From: Paenibacillus sp. OV219 | Lineage (GTDB): Bacteria > Bacillota > Bacilli > Paenibacillales > Paenibacillaceae | Assembly (NCBI RefSeq): GCF_900110075.1 | Contig: NZ_FOCJ01000009.1 | Coordinates: forward strand, 62,001-126,000 | Reading direction: 5' to 3' | DNA: 64,000 bases | Shown: piece after piece, positions 32,560 to 43,311 of the stretch | Position numbering within the stretch: the stretch's first letter is position 1 | Layout of the letters: every line of letters starts with the position of its first letter | The notes under the pieces: model-generated | What the model was told of the DNA's origin: nothing | Databases searched by the model: none | The model's input: the letters and a program-made list of their open reading frames with translations, nothing else | Made by a program: the position numbers and the translations under genes

Positions 32560-33318
32560 ATGATCGAGATACATTCGCACATTTTGCCTGGTTTGGACGA
32601 TGGTGCTTTAAGCACTGACGAAGCGCTGGAGATGGCGCGTCAAGCAGTAAGTCAAGGGATCACGCATATCATTGCAACACCGCATCATGGGGATGGCGCA
32701 TACGAAACACCAAGAAGCGTCGTTGTGGAAGCAACTTGGAGATTGAATGAGATATGTAAGCAGCATGAAGTTCCAGTAACAATCTGCGAAGGACAAGAGA
32801 TTCGGGTTCATGCGGAATTAATTGATGAGTACGAGCAGAACCAACTTGTGACACTGGCAGGCAGCCGCTACCTACTGCTTGAGCTTCCGCCAAATCATAT
32901 ACCAAGCTATCTGGGCATTCTAATCTATGAGCTCATTATTCAAGGCTTGGTTCCCGTTATTGCACACCCCGAACGGAACAAAGAGATAAGTACTACGCCT
33001 GCCAAACTTGGTTCATTCATTGAACAAGGTGCTTTGTGTCAGTTGACTTCGCAATCATTAACAGGAGCCTTCGGCAGAAAGGTTCAGAAGCTTGCGTTTC
33101 AATTATGCAAAAGTAGAATGATACATTTTGTTTCGTCTGATGCCCATGATTGTAAAGTGAGACCATTTGCCCTGCAGGAGGCTTACCGAACGGTTTGTCG
33201 AGTATTAGGAGAAGAAGATGTGCGCCGTTATCAGGAGAATGGATTACGATTGCTGCGTAACGAGGAAATTGGCTATGAGGAACCGGTTATGCGTACACGC
33301 AGAAAGTTGTTTTGGTAA
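32560..33318 (+). CDS. CpsB/YwqE-type PHP-fold tyrosine-protein phosphatase
   Basis: The 252-residue PHP-domain phosphatase begins MIEIHSHILPGLDDGA, whose His-x-His binds the metal cluster; later ligands are in IATPHHGDG, CEGQEI, AHPERNKE and SSDAHD. It removes phosphate from the tyrosine tail of the CpsD kinase and so tunes polymer length and output. ATG 32560 follows AGGTGAG; the GTG at 32551 is inside that site. It is the first gene of the EPS operon, directly behind the operator-bearing promoter, and is followed by Wzz-like and kinase genes as in streptococcal and bacillar capsule loci. Confidence 0.9.
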   Translation: MIEIHSHILPGLDDGALSTDEALEMARQAVSQGITHIIATPHHGDGAYETPRSVVVEATWRLNEICKQHEVPVTICEGQEIRVHAELIDEYEQNQLVTLAGSRYLLLELPPNHIPSYLGILIYELIIQGLVPVIAHPERNKEISTTPAKLGSFIEQGALCQLTSQSLTGAFGRKVQKLAFQLCKSRMIHFVSSDAHDCKVRPFALQEAYRTVCRVLGEEDVRRYQENGLRLLRNEEIGYEEPVMRTRRKLFW

Positions 33319-33342
33319 ATAAACCAACTGGAGGTAGCGCTC

Positions 33343-34092
33343 GTGGAACTTAAAGAGTTACTAAGCATGGTGAGAAAAAGACTACTCCTTATCTCGCTTT
33401 TTGTTATTGTCGCTTGTGGATTAATGGGAGTTAAGAGCTATTTGTACACGGTTCCTGTTTATAAAGCGTCAGCGAAATTGATTGTGAGTCAGTCCTTTGA
33501 AGTTAACGGAACACGAGCGATCGACTGGAATGTGATGCAATCCAATATCAAGCTCATAAGCTCCTATAAAGAAATTATAGATTCCTCGACCATCTTGAAC
33601 AAAGTAATCAGTAACTATCCAGAATTGAAAGCATCGCCATCAGCAATTAGTTCAGTGTTAAAGGTTAGCTCGGCGAGCGATTCTCAGGTCATGAATATTG
33701 AAGTAACGGATACCTCCTATAAACGAGCGGCCAATATCGTGAATGCTGTTGCTCATGTATTCAAGAGTGAGATCCCGTCCATTATGAAGGTCGATAACGT
33801 TACCATTTTGTCCGATGCGAATGTCGAGGCAGAAGCCTCACCGATTAATAGAAGCCCTATATTTTATATGGTCTTGAGTTTTATTGTATCGCTCATGTTA
33901 TCTATCGGCTTCGTCTTCTTGCTCGACTACTTCGATGACACGATCAAGAATGAAGAGGATGTTCTCCAGTCGGTTGAACTTCCAATGCTGTCCTATATTA
34001 CAAAGATCAATAGGTCGGATTTGAAACCCCGTAAATTGCGGGCATCCGAGAAAAAGGTAGGTGATGGGACCTATGTCACAGCCAGACAATAA
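33343..34092 (+). CDS. Wzz/YveK-type chain-length regulator and BY-kinase activator
   Basis: The 249-residue protein has two membrane spans (LLISLFVIVACGLMGVK near the N-terminus, FYMVLSFIVSLMLSIGFVFL near residue 185) flanking an extracellular domain. VYKASAKLIVSQ and ASPINRSP are Wzz landmarks. Its cytoplasmic tail activates the kinase encoded next. GTG start after CTGGAGG. The last bases overlap the CpsD start region, so the two are translationally coupled. Confidence 0.88.
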   Translation: MELKELLSMVRKRLLLISLFVIVACGLMGVKSYLYTVPVYKASAKLIVSQSFEVNGTRAIDWNVMQSNIKLISSYKEIIDSSTILNKVISNYPELKASPSAISSVLKVSSASDSQVMNIEVTDTSYKRAANIVNAVAHVFKSEIPSIMKVDNVTILSDANVEAEASPINRSPIFYMVLSFIVSLMLSIGFVFLLDYFDDTIKNEEDVLQSVELPMLSYITKINRSDLKPRKLRASEKKVGDGTYVTARQ

Positions 34093-34765
34093 GCAGCGTC
34101 ATCTGATTGCAGCGATTAATCCGAAGTCTCCCGTCTCGGAAGCTTATCGTACGCTGCGTACTAACATTCAATTCTCAGCGATTGATCAGCAAATGCAAGT
34201 GCTTATGGTTGCTTCTGCAACTGTAGGAGAGGGGAAGACAACTACCCTTACGAATCTTGCAGTGACCTATGCGCAAGAAGGAAAGAAAGTACTTCTAATC
34301 GATGCAGATTTGCGCAATCCCTCCTTACATCAAGTATTTCAACAATCAAACCGAGTTGGTCTAACAAGCGCTTTTCTCAATCATCAGCCGATTACGGATG
34401 TGATTAGTGAAACGAATATAGACAATCTCTTCATTATCCCTTCCGGACCTATTCCGCCTAACCCTTCCGAGATCTTAGGCTCACAGCGTATGCAAATGCT
34501 GATGGATGATCTGAAACGCATATTCGATGTCATTCTCTTGGATACGCCGCCTGTTCTTCCAGTAGCTGATAGTCTTATAGTCTCTTCCTACTGTGACGGT
34601 GTCATACTTGTTGTTCATGCAGGCAAAGTGAAAAAAGAACTTGTGAAGAAAGCAAAAGCAAACCTGGATCATGTGAAGGCCCGCATACTCGGTGTCGTTC
34701 TCAATAATAATGAGCGCTCTAAGAACGAAGGGCAATATTACTACTATTACGGCAGAAAAAAATAG
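34073..34765 (+). CDS. CpsD/YwqD-type bacterial tyrosine kinase
   Basis: The 230-residue BY-kinase has Walker A SATVGEGKTTT (Lys55), Walker A' VLLIDADLRNP and Walker B VILLDTPPVLP. The C-terminal autophosphorylation cluster is GQYYYYYGRKK, five consecutive tyrosines. With the Wzz-like protein it controls polymerisation and export, and CpsB reverses it. ATG 34073 is preferred over GTG 34061/ATG 34064, since AGGTAGGTGATGG precedes it. The RTLRTNIQFS motif marks the EPS kinase family. Confidence 0.9.
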   Translation: MSQPDNKQRHLIAAINPKSPVSEAYRTLRTNIQFSAIDQQMQVLMVASATVGEGKTTTLTNLAVTYAQEGKKVLLIDADLRNPSLHQVFQQSNRVGLTSAFLNHQPITDVISETNIDNLFIIPSGPIPPNPSEILGSQRMQMLMDDLKRIFDVILLDTPPVLPVADSLIVSSYCDGVILVVHAGKVKKELVKKAKANLDHVKARILGVVLNNNERSKNEGQYYYYYGRKK

Positions 34766-34897
34766 CGAGCAGCAAGTAAACATTCCTTAGGTAATGTCTA
34801 CTGGACCTTTATCACATGTAGGCACTCGATCATGCTGTGGGCTGGCTTGCCAGCCTTAGACGTTCATCGTCAAGGGTGTGATGTGAGGAGGGGTTTA

Positions 34898-34981
34898 ATG
34901 CCCTTACTATTGCAGTCAGTAACTACTAAAAAAACGAGCTATGTTTTTAATGCGAATGAAAAGTATAGCTGGTTTTTTTAA
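34898..34981 (+). CDS. Possible 27-residue leader ORF before galU
   Basis: ATG 34898 is preceded by GAGGAGGGG and opens MPLLLQSVTTKKTSYVFNAN and seven more residues, ending in Trp-Phe-Phe and TAA at 34979. A weak stem (AGCTAT 34937-34942 with ATAGCT 34965-34970) followed by seven T lies inside the frame. This could be a translation-dependent attenuator between the regulatory genes and the sugar genes. Speculative. Confidence 0.3.
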   Translation: MPLLLQSVTTKKTSYVFNANEKYSWFF

Positions 34982-35028
34982 CAGCAAGCTTCCTACTTCA
35001 GAATTCAAATCAATAGGGGTGAATGGTG

Positions 35029-35919
35029 ATGAAGAAGGTTAGAAAAGCAATTATTCCAGCCGCTGGTCTAGGAACAAGATTCTTACCAGCTACGAAGGCG
35101 ATGCCTAAAGAAATGCTTCCCATTGTCGACAAACCTACAATTCAATACATCGTAGAAGAAGCCATTGCATCCGGCATCGAAGACATCATTATCGTTACGG
35201 GTAAGGGGAAGCGTGCGATCGAGGACCACTTCGACATTGCTTTCGAGCTGGAATCCAGCCTGATGGAGAAGGGGAAGCTAGAGCTGCTTGGAGAAGTGCG
35301 CAAGTCATCAAATGTAGATATTCATTACATCCGCCAGAAGGAACCTAAAGGTTTAGGTCACGCGGTTTGGTGTGCCCGTAAGTTCATCGGGGATGAGCCA
35401 TTCGCCGTTCTCTTGGGAGACGATATCGTAGTTGCTGATGTGCCATGTACCAAGCAGCTTATTACACAGTATGAGCTTGTACAGCGATCTGTTATTGGTG
35501 TCCAAGCTATTTCAATTGAACTGACGGAACGATATGGGGTTGTTGACCCTTTAGAGGCTATCGGCAAGCTTTATTCAGTCAATCGTTTTGTAGAGAAACC
35601 AAAGTTTGGTACTGCACCCTCCAATTTGGCAATTATGGGGAGATACATTTTAACACCAGACATATTTGAGTATTTAGAGAGTCAAGAAGCTGGTGCAGGT
35701 GGAGAAATACAACTAACGGATGCCATTCAGAAGTTAAATGAGGTTCAAGGTGTCTATGCCTACGACTTTGACGGTAAACGTTATGACGTGGGAGAGAAGC
35801 TAGGCTTTATTACGACAATGCTTGATTTTGCGCTGCGGAATAAAGAACTGCGGCTACCTCTGTTAACGGCGATTGAAGAGATGCTTGAAAATGAACGATT
35901 AAAGAAATATAACGTATAG
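35029..35919 (+). CDS. galU: UTP-glucose-1-phosphate uridylyltransferase
   Basis: This 296-residue nucleotidyltransferase begins [20 protein letters not shown], with the nucleotide-binding G-x-G-T-R-x-L-P loop, followed by [20 protein letters not shown] and GEIQLTDAI are further GalU landmarks. It makes UDP-glucose, the precursor for priming and for the Ugd step later in this locus. ATG 35029 lies a few bases after AGGGGTGA; ATG 35023 is too close. Confidence 0.93.
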   Translation: MKKVRKAIIPAAGLGTRFLPATKAMPKEMLPIVDKPTIQYIVEEAIASGIEDIIIVTGKGKRAIEDHFDIAFELESSLMEKGKLELLGEVRKSSNVDIHYIRQKEPKGLGHAVWCARKFIGDEPFAVLLGDDIVVADVPCTKQLITQYELVQRSVIGVQAISIELTERYGVVDPLEAIGKLYSVNRFVEKPKFGTAPSNLAIMGRYILTPDIFEYLESQEAGAGGEIQLTDAIQKLNEVQGVYAYDFDGKRYDVGEKLGFITTMLDFALRNKELRLPLLTAIEEMLENERLKKYNV

Positions 35920-35935
35920 GAGCAGGTGAGGGAGA

Positions 35936-36634
35936 ATGAGTTTACCCACACATCGCAATGACGGGGATATCGTACTCAAAACAAACCTTTCTGCTTCAAT
36001 TCCATCCATAGAAAGATCAAGGGGTCTTGCTCAGTATTTAATGGTGAAACGAGCAATGGATGTTGTTTGTGCGGCACTTGGACTGATCTGCTTGATGCCA
36101 CTGTTCATTATCGTCGCGATTATGATTAAGATGGAGGACCCGCGTGGTCCTATTTTTTTTCATCAGGTTCGAATTGGTAAGGACGAAAGACCATTCCGCA
36201 TGTATAAGTTTCGGTCCATGGTTTCCAACGCGGAAGAATTGCTAGGTAAGCTATTGAGTCAGAACGAGATTAGCGGGGCGATGTTTAAGATGAAAGAAGA
36301 CCCGCGAATTACACGAATTGGAAAGTTAATCAGGAGAACCAGTATCGATGAGTTACCACAGCTATGGAACGTAATTCGAGGGGACATGTCCATTGTAGGT
36401 CCCAGACCCCCTCTTCCACGTGAAGTAGCGGAATATACGAGTTATGACAAATTAAGACTTAAAGCAATGCCGGGCTGCACCGGCCTTTGGCAGGTAAGCG
36501 GCAGAAATGAATTGAGCTTCGGAGAGATGGTTGAGCTAGATCTGGCATACATAGAGCAGCGGAGCATGTATGTTGATTTTAAGATCATGTTTAAGACCGT
36601 ACGCGTATTACTTGGAACGAAAGATGCCTTTTAA
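35936..36634 (+). CDS. Undecaprenyl-phosphate sugar-1-phosphate transferase (priming enzyme)
   Basis: This 232-residue member of the bacterial sugar transferase family (PF02397) has one N-terminal hydrophobic hairpin (VVCAALGLICLMPLFIIVAI). The catalytic region follows: FFHQVRIGKDERPFRMYKFR, RRTSIDELPQLWNVIRGDMS, IVGPRPPLP and LWQVSGRNELSFGEM. It transfers the first sugar phosphate (probably glucose or galactose) to the lipid carrier and so starts each repeat unit. It lacks the large polytopic N-terminus of WcaJ/WbaP and resembles the short EpsL/CpsE-core type. Confidence 0.92.
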   Translation: MSLPTHRNDGDIVLKTNLSASIPSIERSRGLAQYLMVKRAMDVVCAALGLICLMPLFIIVAIMIKMEDPRGPIFFHQVRIGKDERPFRMYKFRSMVSNAEELLGKLLSQNEISGAMFKMKEDPRITRIGKLIRRTSIDELPQLWNVIRGDMSIVGPRPPLPREVAEYTSYDKLRLKAMPGCTGLWQVSGRNELSFGEMVELDLAYIEQRSMYVDFKIMFKTVRVLLGTKDAF

Positions 36635-36664
36635 CTTGAAAATCATTGGATTAGAGGTGCGGCT

Positions 36665-37603
36665 ATGGATAAAAGTTCAACCATATATATTGCCGGTCAT
36701 AGAGGATTGGTTGGTTCTGCGATTCTAAGGGAATTAGAGAAAAGTGGTTACAAGAATCTCATTCATCGTTCTAGTACCGAACTAGATCTAAGGAAGCTTG
36801 ATCAGGTTCAGGACTTCTTTGAGCATCATCACATTGATTATGTCTTCCTGGCTGCAGCTAAAGTTGGCGGTATCGTCGCAAATAATGATTTCCCAGCAGA
36901 TTTCATACGTGATAATTTGCTCATTCAAACGAATGTGATTGATTCTGCGTATCGTGCCGGCGTGAAGAAGCTTATGTTTCTGGGCTCCACCTGTATTTAT
37001 CCTAAATTTGCACCTCAGCCCATGAAAGAAGAATATCTATTAACCGGTGAGCTTGAACCTACGAATAAAGCTTACGCCGTCGCCAAAATTGCCGGAATCA
37101 CGATGTGCCAATCTTATAATCATCAGTACGGAACAAAGTTTATATCCGTCATGCCTACGAATATGTACGGACCTAATGATAACTTCGATTTGAAAACTTC
37201 TCATGTGTTGCCTGCACTTATCCGGAAATTTCATGAGGCTAAAGAAGCCGGTGCCCCATACGTTGAGGTATGGGGAACTGGGCAGCCAAGACGTGAATTT
37301 CTACATGCTGACGATCTTGCAGAAGCCTGCATCTTCCTAATGGAAAATTACGAGGATAGTGAGATTGTGAATGTCGGCGTGGGAGAAGATATTGCAATTC
37401 GGGAGTTAGCGGAGCTCATTCAGCATATCGTCGGTTATCAAGGCGAGCTTGCATTCAATACTTCAAAGCCAGATGGAACACCAAGGAAATTAGCCGATGT
37501 TTCAAAGATTAATACACTAGGGTGGAAAGCTAGAATCTCCTTGGAGGACGGAATTAGGTCAGCATACTTAGCATTTCGGAAGGAATACCTCGTTAACAAC
37601 TAA
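36665..37603 (+). CDS. fcl: GDP-L-fucose synthase
   Basis: The 312-residue short-chain dehydrogenase has the Rossmann start [18 protein letters not shown], the catalytic Ser ([18 protein letters not shown]) and YAVAKIAG (Tyr-x3-Lys). [12 protein letters not shown] and [19 protein letters not shown] are signatures of Fcl. It converts GDP-4-keto-6-deoxymannose to GDP-L-fucose. It pairs with gmd immediately downstream and with manC at the end of the locus. Confidence 0.94.
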   Translation: MDKSSTIYIAGHRGLVGSAILRELEKSGYKNLIHRSSTELDLRKLDQVQDFFEHHHIDYVFLAAAKVGGIVANNDFPADFIRDNLLIQTNVIDSAYRAGVKKLMFLGSTCIYPKFAPQPMKEEYLLTGELEPTNKAYAVAKIAGITMCQSYNHQYGTKFISVMPTNMYGPNDNFDLKTSHVLPALIRKFHEAKEAGAPYVEVWGTGQPRREFLHADDLAEACIFLMENYEDSEIVNVGVGEDIAIRELAELIQHIVGYQGELAFNTSKPDGTPRKLADVSKINTLGWKARISLEDGIRSAYLAFRKEYLVNN

Positions 37604-37628
37604 TATGAGATTATGCGGAGGAATATAA

Positions 37629-38624
<996 letters not shown>

Positions 38625-38710
38625 GGGCATCCTGAGTAAATCGCGGCAGCACGTACTCTGGACATATCGGCAAAGTTGCTGGAAATCTTGTTCTAAGGAG
38701 ATTTAGAGAT

Positions 38711-39805
38711 ATGGCTGTTAAAAAGTATCTATTTGTAACGAATGCTCTTTCATTCGGAGGAGCAGAGAGAGTTGTATCTATATTAGCAAGCGGAATTGCT
38801 GAGCGAGGATATGATGTTCATTTAATCCTCTATGAAAAAGTCAATGAAGAGTACCCGATCTCTGATAAAGTGACCATTCACCTTCTGCCTCGAATTGATG
38901 TCGAGAACCGAATCAAGTATTTTGCTAAGATGCTTGCAGCTATGAGACGAAAGATCTCTGAAGTGGACCCCGATGTCATCATTCCTTTTCTGCCCAATCA
39001 AGTGATCCACTTCTTTATCGCATCCAGGTTGATGAATATTCCGTTCGTTGCAACCGTTCGAAACAATCCGTTTCTATATCCGGATTCGAAATCGATAAGA
39101 ACGATTGGAAAGATCGTTGCGTTATTGGCATCAGGGATATTTCTTCAAACGGAAGAGCAAACCGGTTTCTTTCCAAGATTCGCAAAACGTAAAACGTTCG
39201 TAATTCCTAATCCGGTTAGCAACGACTTAATCGATTGTAACTATCAGAATAGAGATCATATTCAAGAAATAGCAACATTCGGGAGGCTAAGCACCCAGAA
39301 GAACCAACATCTACTGATTGAGGCTTTTGCAATGGTGCATAAAACGAATCCATCTTTAAGATTGAGCCTTTATGGAGCAGGAGAAGAAGAGCAAAATTTG
39401 AAGGCACTCGTGGGCAAACTGGGCGTAAAGGATGCTGTAACGTTTAGAGGAAGAGTATCTAACGTTGGTGAGGCGCTGATGTCTACAGATTTGTTTGTAT
39501 TATCGTCCAACTATGAAGGGATGCCCAATGCATTAATGGAAGCTATGGCAGTCGGGCTACCTTGTATATCGACAGATTGTCCGACTGGCCCAAAGGATTT
39601 AATTGATCATATGAAAGACGGTATTTTGGTCAAAAGCAATAATGTCAGTGATTTAGTTTCTGCGATTCATTACTGCATCACGAATCCCGTATTTTGCAAT
39701 CATGCAGGAAGAGCGGCAAAGAAAAAGATCAAAGAAGAATATCAAGTGGATATCGTCATCGATAAGTTTATTCATGAAATAAACGGGGTTAAAGGGTGTT
39801 CCTAA
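38711..39805 (+). CDS. GT4-type glycosyltransferase
   Basis: The 364-residue GT-B enzyme has the N-terminal FVTNALSFGGAERVVSILAS and C-terminal IATFGRLSTQKNQHLLIEAF and YEGMPNALMEAMAVGLPCIS (the E-x7-E nucleotide-sugar motif). GGAERV places it among N-acetylhexosamine or galactose alpha-transferases of EPS loci. It follows gmd by 86 bp, starts at an ATG after AAGGAGA, and its stop is one base before the polymerase gene. The exact linkage is not predictable. Confidence 0.88.
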   Translation: MAVKKYLFVTNALSFGGAERVVSILASGIAERGYDVHLILYEKVNEEYPISDKVTIHLLPRIDVENRIKYFAKMLAAMRRKISEVDPDVIIPFLPNQVIHFFIASRLMNIPFVATVRNNPFLYPDSKSIRTIGKIVALLASGIFLQTEEQTGFFPRFAKRKTFVIPNPVSNDLIDCNYQNRDHIQEIATFGRLSTQKNQHLLIEAFAMVHKTNPSLRLSLYGAGEEEQNLKALVGKLGVKDAVTFRGRVSNVGEALMSTDLFVLSSNYEGMPNALMEAMAVGLPCISTDCPTGPKDLIDHMKDGILVKSNNVSDLVSAIHYCITNPVFCNHAGRAAKKKIKEEYQVDIVIDKFIHEINGVKGCS

Positions 39806-39806
39806 T

Positions 39807-41111
39807 ATGAAGCATAACGAGATGAGTATTAATTTGAAAGGAATTCTATTTACCGGCATTGTTGTGCTCATGCTGATCAGTTTAATCCTTCCAGGAATGA
39901 CGGGGTCATGGACTAGAAATGACGCTTGGAAGGCATATACGTACGTCTTTCATTATTCAACGCTTACAACATTATGCTCATATATGGCGACCTGTTTAAT
40001 TTATCTACTGCTGCTTGTTTGCATCTGGAGTAATCACGCAAAAGGAAAGGCTCTTTTATTTATCTATTTAAGCACGCTTGTTTTTATTGTATGGACATTA
40101 TTTACAATCTACGAAGCGAGCTTTCAAGCCATGCTTTTTGATGATGCATCGATCAATATGATTCTGGTTCCTCTCTTCTATTTACTTGGTTATGAGAAGA
40201 GTATTTTTGAGAGCGCCAGGAGAATGATGCCATATATCCTCGTCCTCATGTGCGGATTGATTTTATGGAGCTGTGCTTCTTTTATTATGCAATTTGGTGT
40301 ATCTACGGAAACAATAGACTCCCCTAGCAAAGAAATGTTTGCTGTCGCAATAAGCGCATATTGGTGTTATTCGCTTGGTACGCCTGACAACAATCGTTTC
40401 CATAGATCCTTTAAATATGTGCTAGGCATTTGTTTGTTAATTTGTGCGTTTCTGATTCGTTCCAGAAGCTGGGTTATTCAATGTGTGTTACTCCTATATG
40501 CTATGTCCACCAATGGTTCTGGAAAAAAGGCTGCACGTCGGAAAGTACTTGCGGTTTTCAGTGTCGTACTCGTGTTTGCCCTCATTATTTATATGCTGCC
40601 TAATGTCACAGGGGCTCTATTTGACCGCGCCAATGAAGATACGAGATCCGGGCAGTATGAAATTTTCTTCTCGCAAGTAGAGCCAGCCAGTTTGATATGG
40701 GGGCAAGGATATAATGCCAGCTACAGCTATATAGGAAATGAAAACTATAGATACTTTGATAACCAATTTATCTACATGATGTTTCATTATGGAGCTCTTC
40801 CCGTTCTTTGTTTGCTTGGTGTGATCAGCGGTCTATTTAGAAAAATAAATAAGGATCATCTTACTGCGGAAGAGAGAGCCTATATAATCGGATGCCGGAT
40901 GATGAGCTTCTTCTTCTTGGCAGCTTTAGGCGGGTTGTCCGTATATTTCAAATTCGGATGTAATCTTAGTACATTATTGGTATTTATCTTTATTGGGCGA
41001 GGGCTTGAAATGATGAGCGAATCAAGGAAGCTTCAGAATCATAACGAGCTGCAAGTTTTAAAGCTACCAGTGGCAAAGAGCGTCATTTATCTTGATAAAA
41101 TAACGGGCTAA
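39807..41111 (+). CDS. Wzy-like polysaccharide polymerase/O-antigen ligase-type membrane protein
   Basis: The 434-residue protein has about 11 hydrophobic spans and a central loop before ILWGQGYNASYSYIGNENYR, the arginine/tyrosine-rich external loop usual in Wzy polymerases. It would join lipid-linked repeat units at the outer membrane face of the cell membrane. No other polymerase candidate is in the locus. It follows the GT4 gene with no gap. Confidence 0.75.
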   Translation: MKHNEMSINLKGILFTGIVVLMLISLILPGMTGSWTRNDAWKAYTYVFHYSTLTTLCSYMATCLIYLLLLVCIWSNHAKGKALLFIYLSTLVFIVWTLFTIYEASFQAMLFDDASINMILVPLFYLLGYEKSIFESARRMMPYILVLMCGLILWSCASFIMQFGVSTETIDSPSKEMFAVAISAYWCYSLGTPDNNRFHRSFKYVLGICLLICAFLIRSRSWVIQCVLLLYAMSTNGSGKKAARRKVLAVFSVVLVFALIIYMLPNVTGALFDRANEDTRSGQYEIFFSQVEPASLIWGQGYNASYSYIGNENYRYFDNQFIYMMFHYGALPVLCLLGVISGLFRKINKDHLTAEERAYIIGCRMMSFFFLAALGGLSVYFKFGCNLSTLLVFIFIGRGLEMMSESRKLQNHNELQVLKLPVAKSVIYLDKITG

Positions 41112-41129
41112 TTTATTGGAGGAACTGTA

Positions 41130-42290
41130 ATGAAGAAGAGAGTGTTTCTTCATGGACTATGTAATTATCCTCGCGGTTCAGCCAAGGCTAATTATATGCA
41201 ATATTTATCCATGGCGTTGAAAGAGGCGGATTATGATGTCTACCTGAATTCAAACTTAAATGATGAATTTAAGCTCCTGGAGCAAGAAGGCATTCTGGAA
41301 TATAACGGTGTTAAGCTCATTCCATTCAACATGTCGAAGAATAAAATTTTAAACTTCTTAGAACGTTATTTGAGAGGGCATATCGTCGTCAATATGTTGA
41401 AGCAGTACAATATTACAAGAGAAGATATTGTAATTCTAATTTCTCCAGATGTACACGTTCATCGCGAGGTATTAAATTACAAAAAGAAAATTGGATTCAA
41501 GACCGTTAGCTGCCCCTTAGAGTGGTTCCCTATTAGCCAATTTAAGTCAAGACGTGAATGGAAGGCGAATAACGCATATTTTGATCGTTTTTTACCTCGA
41601 CATGACTTACTCTTTCCCATCTCAACTTATATTGAAAACCATTTGACGAAGAAGGACTGTAAGACGATGTGCTTGCCGATTATGGCAGATGTGCAGGAAC
41701 ATCCGGTCGGCACGAAGTCATTTGATAAAATCAAATTCGTTTTTCCGGGTAACGGGATGATGAAGGATGCAATTGAAGTTATTCTTAAGAGCTTTAGCCG
41801 GCTTGCTTCTGATGACAAGAGGCGGGTGGAATTACATTTATGCGGCATTAAACTGGAGCAAATTGAAGCAATATTGACTTTACAAGAATATGAGAGTCTT
41901 AAAAGTGTACTCGTCATACACCAATGGATGCAGTACAAAGAACTTATAACGCTATATCAGGCTATGCATTTCTTAATCCTGGCAAGAGAAGAGAACCAAA
42001 TGACGCTGGCGAACTTCCCAAGCAAAGTTCCGGAAGTCATGTGCTATGGTGTAATACCGATTGTATCTCGCGTGGGTGATTATACCAAATATTATCTGGA
42101 GGATAACGTGAACAGCCTGATCTTTGACGGCTGCGAGATCGACCTGTGTTTGGACAAAATAAATCAAGCGTTGTCGATGACGCAAAGAGAGGTGGCAGAG
42201 TTATCTGTTAGGTCAAGGGAATGTGCCGAGAAAAAATTCGATTATCGAAATTGGGTTGGAAAGATTCATCATGCACTTGAAAGCTTATAA
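41130..42290 (+). CDS. Glycosyltransferase, copy 1 of a duplicated pair
   Basis: The 386-residue GT-B-like enzyme has VFLHGLCNYPRGSAKANYMQ at the N-terminus and IKFVFPGNGMMKDAIEVILK, LILAREENQMTLANFPSK and VPEVMCYGVIPIVSRVGDYT in the C-terminal donor-binding half. It is clearly homologous over its full length to the gene at 48040, sharing long identical blocks. A TTGGAGG site precedes the ATG. A short terminator hairpin follows, so transcripts may partly end here. Confidence 0.8.
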   Translation: MKKRVFLHGLCNYPRGSAKANYMQYLSMALKEADYDVYLNSNLNDEFKLLEQEGILEYNGVKLIPFNMSKNKILNFLERYLRGHIVVNMLKQYNITREDIVILISPDVHVHREVLNYKKKIGFKTVSCPLEWFPISQFKSRREWKANNAYFDRFLPRHDLLFPISTYIENHLTKKDCKTMCLPIMADVQEHPVGTKSFDKIKFVFPGNGMMKDAIEVILKSFSRLASDDKRRVELHLCGIKLEQIEAILTLQEYESLKSVLVIHQWMQYKELITLYQAMHFLILAREENQMTLANFPSKVPEVMCYGVIPIVSRVGDYTKYYLEDNVNSLIFDGCEIDLCLDKINQALSMTQREVAELSVRSRECAEKKFDYRNWVGKIHHALESL

Positions 42291-42303
42291 CGATCATGAA
42301 AGA

Positions 42304-42334
42304 ACTCGTCTTCATCGAAGACGGGTTTTTTATT
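42304..42334 (+). terminator. Internal terminator-like hairpin in the EPS operon
   Basis: CTCGTCTTC-ATC-GAAGACGGG forms a 9-bp stem (one G.T pair), followed by TTTTTTAT, in the 59-bp gap before the ATP-grasp gene. It may reduce downstream transcription or mark a module boundary. Confidence 0.65.
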
Positions 42335-42349
42335 TGGAGGTGAAATGAA

Positions 42350-43279
42350 TTGACGATTAAAGAATTCGTGAAGAGGAGTCCGATCTTATACAACGCGTTT
42401 AAAGCAGCACGAAACACAAGGAATTCAATTTCCAATTTAGTGCCTGATGAGCCCTATATCAAAATGCAATACAGAAAGCAAATGGGCAAAAAAATCGATC
42501 TGAATAATCCTCAAACATTTAATGAAAAAATTCAATGGATGAAGCTGTATGATCGAAATCCTCTAATGACGAAGTGTGCGGATAAATATGAGGTCCGGAG
42601 CTATGTTGAAGAGAAGATCGGTAAAGGAATTTTGAATAAGCTTTATGGCGTATACGAAAAAGTAGAGGATATTGATCTATTGGTGCTACCGAATTCCTTC
42701 GTTATTAAGGTTAATCACGGCAGCGGACAAAATATATTATGTCGAGACAAGACCCAAATGGATTTTAATAAAGCCTTCTCTCGAATCAAGGATTATATGA
42801 GAACCAATCATTATCATTATGGCAGAGAGTGGGCCTACAAAAATATAAAACCATTAATCATCCTAGAAGAGTACCTCGATGATCATGGTCGTCCGCCAGA
42901 CGATTACAAGATTTTATGTTTTCATGGTAAACCGGAAATTATCCAAATCGACCTGGATCGTTTTGGAGACCATCGGAGGAATTACTACAACGTCGATTGG
43001 ACTCAGATGGACTTACAGTTTATTAAAAATAACTCTTCAGAAGAAGTGCCTAAACCGCAGCATTTGGATGAAATGCTAAGCTATGCTGCAGCGCTGGCTG
43101 AAGGATTCCATTTTGTAAGGATCGATTTCTATAATTTTGATGGCAAACTTTATTTCGGAGAAATGACCTTCTATCCGAATAACGGCATTGGCACCTTCTA
43201 CCCTGTGGAGAATAACAATATGATGGGCAACAAACTAAAATTACCTGCTCGCAATGTTACTTCGATTCAGCAAACTTAA
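42350..43279 (+). CDS. TupA-like ATP-grasp protein
   Basis: The 309-residue protein matches the TupA-type ATP-grasp family: NPQTFNEKIQWMKLYDRNPL, TKCADKYEVRSYVEEKIG, FVIKVNHGSGQNILCRDK, LIILEEYLDDHGRPPDDYKI and FVRIDFYNFDGKLYFGEMTF. The family is named for TupA of Bacillus halodurans, needed for a wall polymer of uronic acid and peptide, where an ATP-grasp enzyme would make the amide bond. With Ugd, a uronate epimerase and AsnB in the same locus, it may attach an amino acid to the uronate. TTG start after GGAGGTGA. Confidence 0.82.
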   Translation: MTIKEFVKRSPILYNAFKAARNTRNSISNLVPDEPYIKMQYRKQMGKKIDLNNPQTFNEKIQWMKLYDRNPLMTKCADKYEVRSYVEEKIGKGILNKLYGVYEKVEDIDLLVLPNSFVIKVNHGSGQNILCRDKTQMDFNKAFSRIKDYMRTNHYHYGREWAYKNIKPLIILEEYLDDHGRPPDDYKILCFHGKPEIIQIDLDRFGDHRRNYYNVDWTQMDLQFIKNNSSEEVPKPQHLDEMLSYAAALAEGFHFVRIDFYNFDGKLYFGEMTFYPNNGIGTFYPVENNNMMGNKLKLPARNVTSIQQT

Positions 43280-43311
43280 TCGCAAGTTGACGAAATAGGG
43301 AGGAAAATCAG

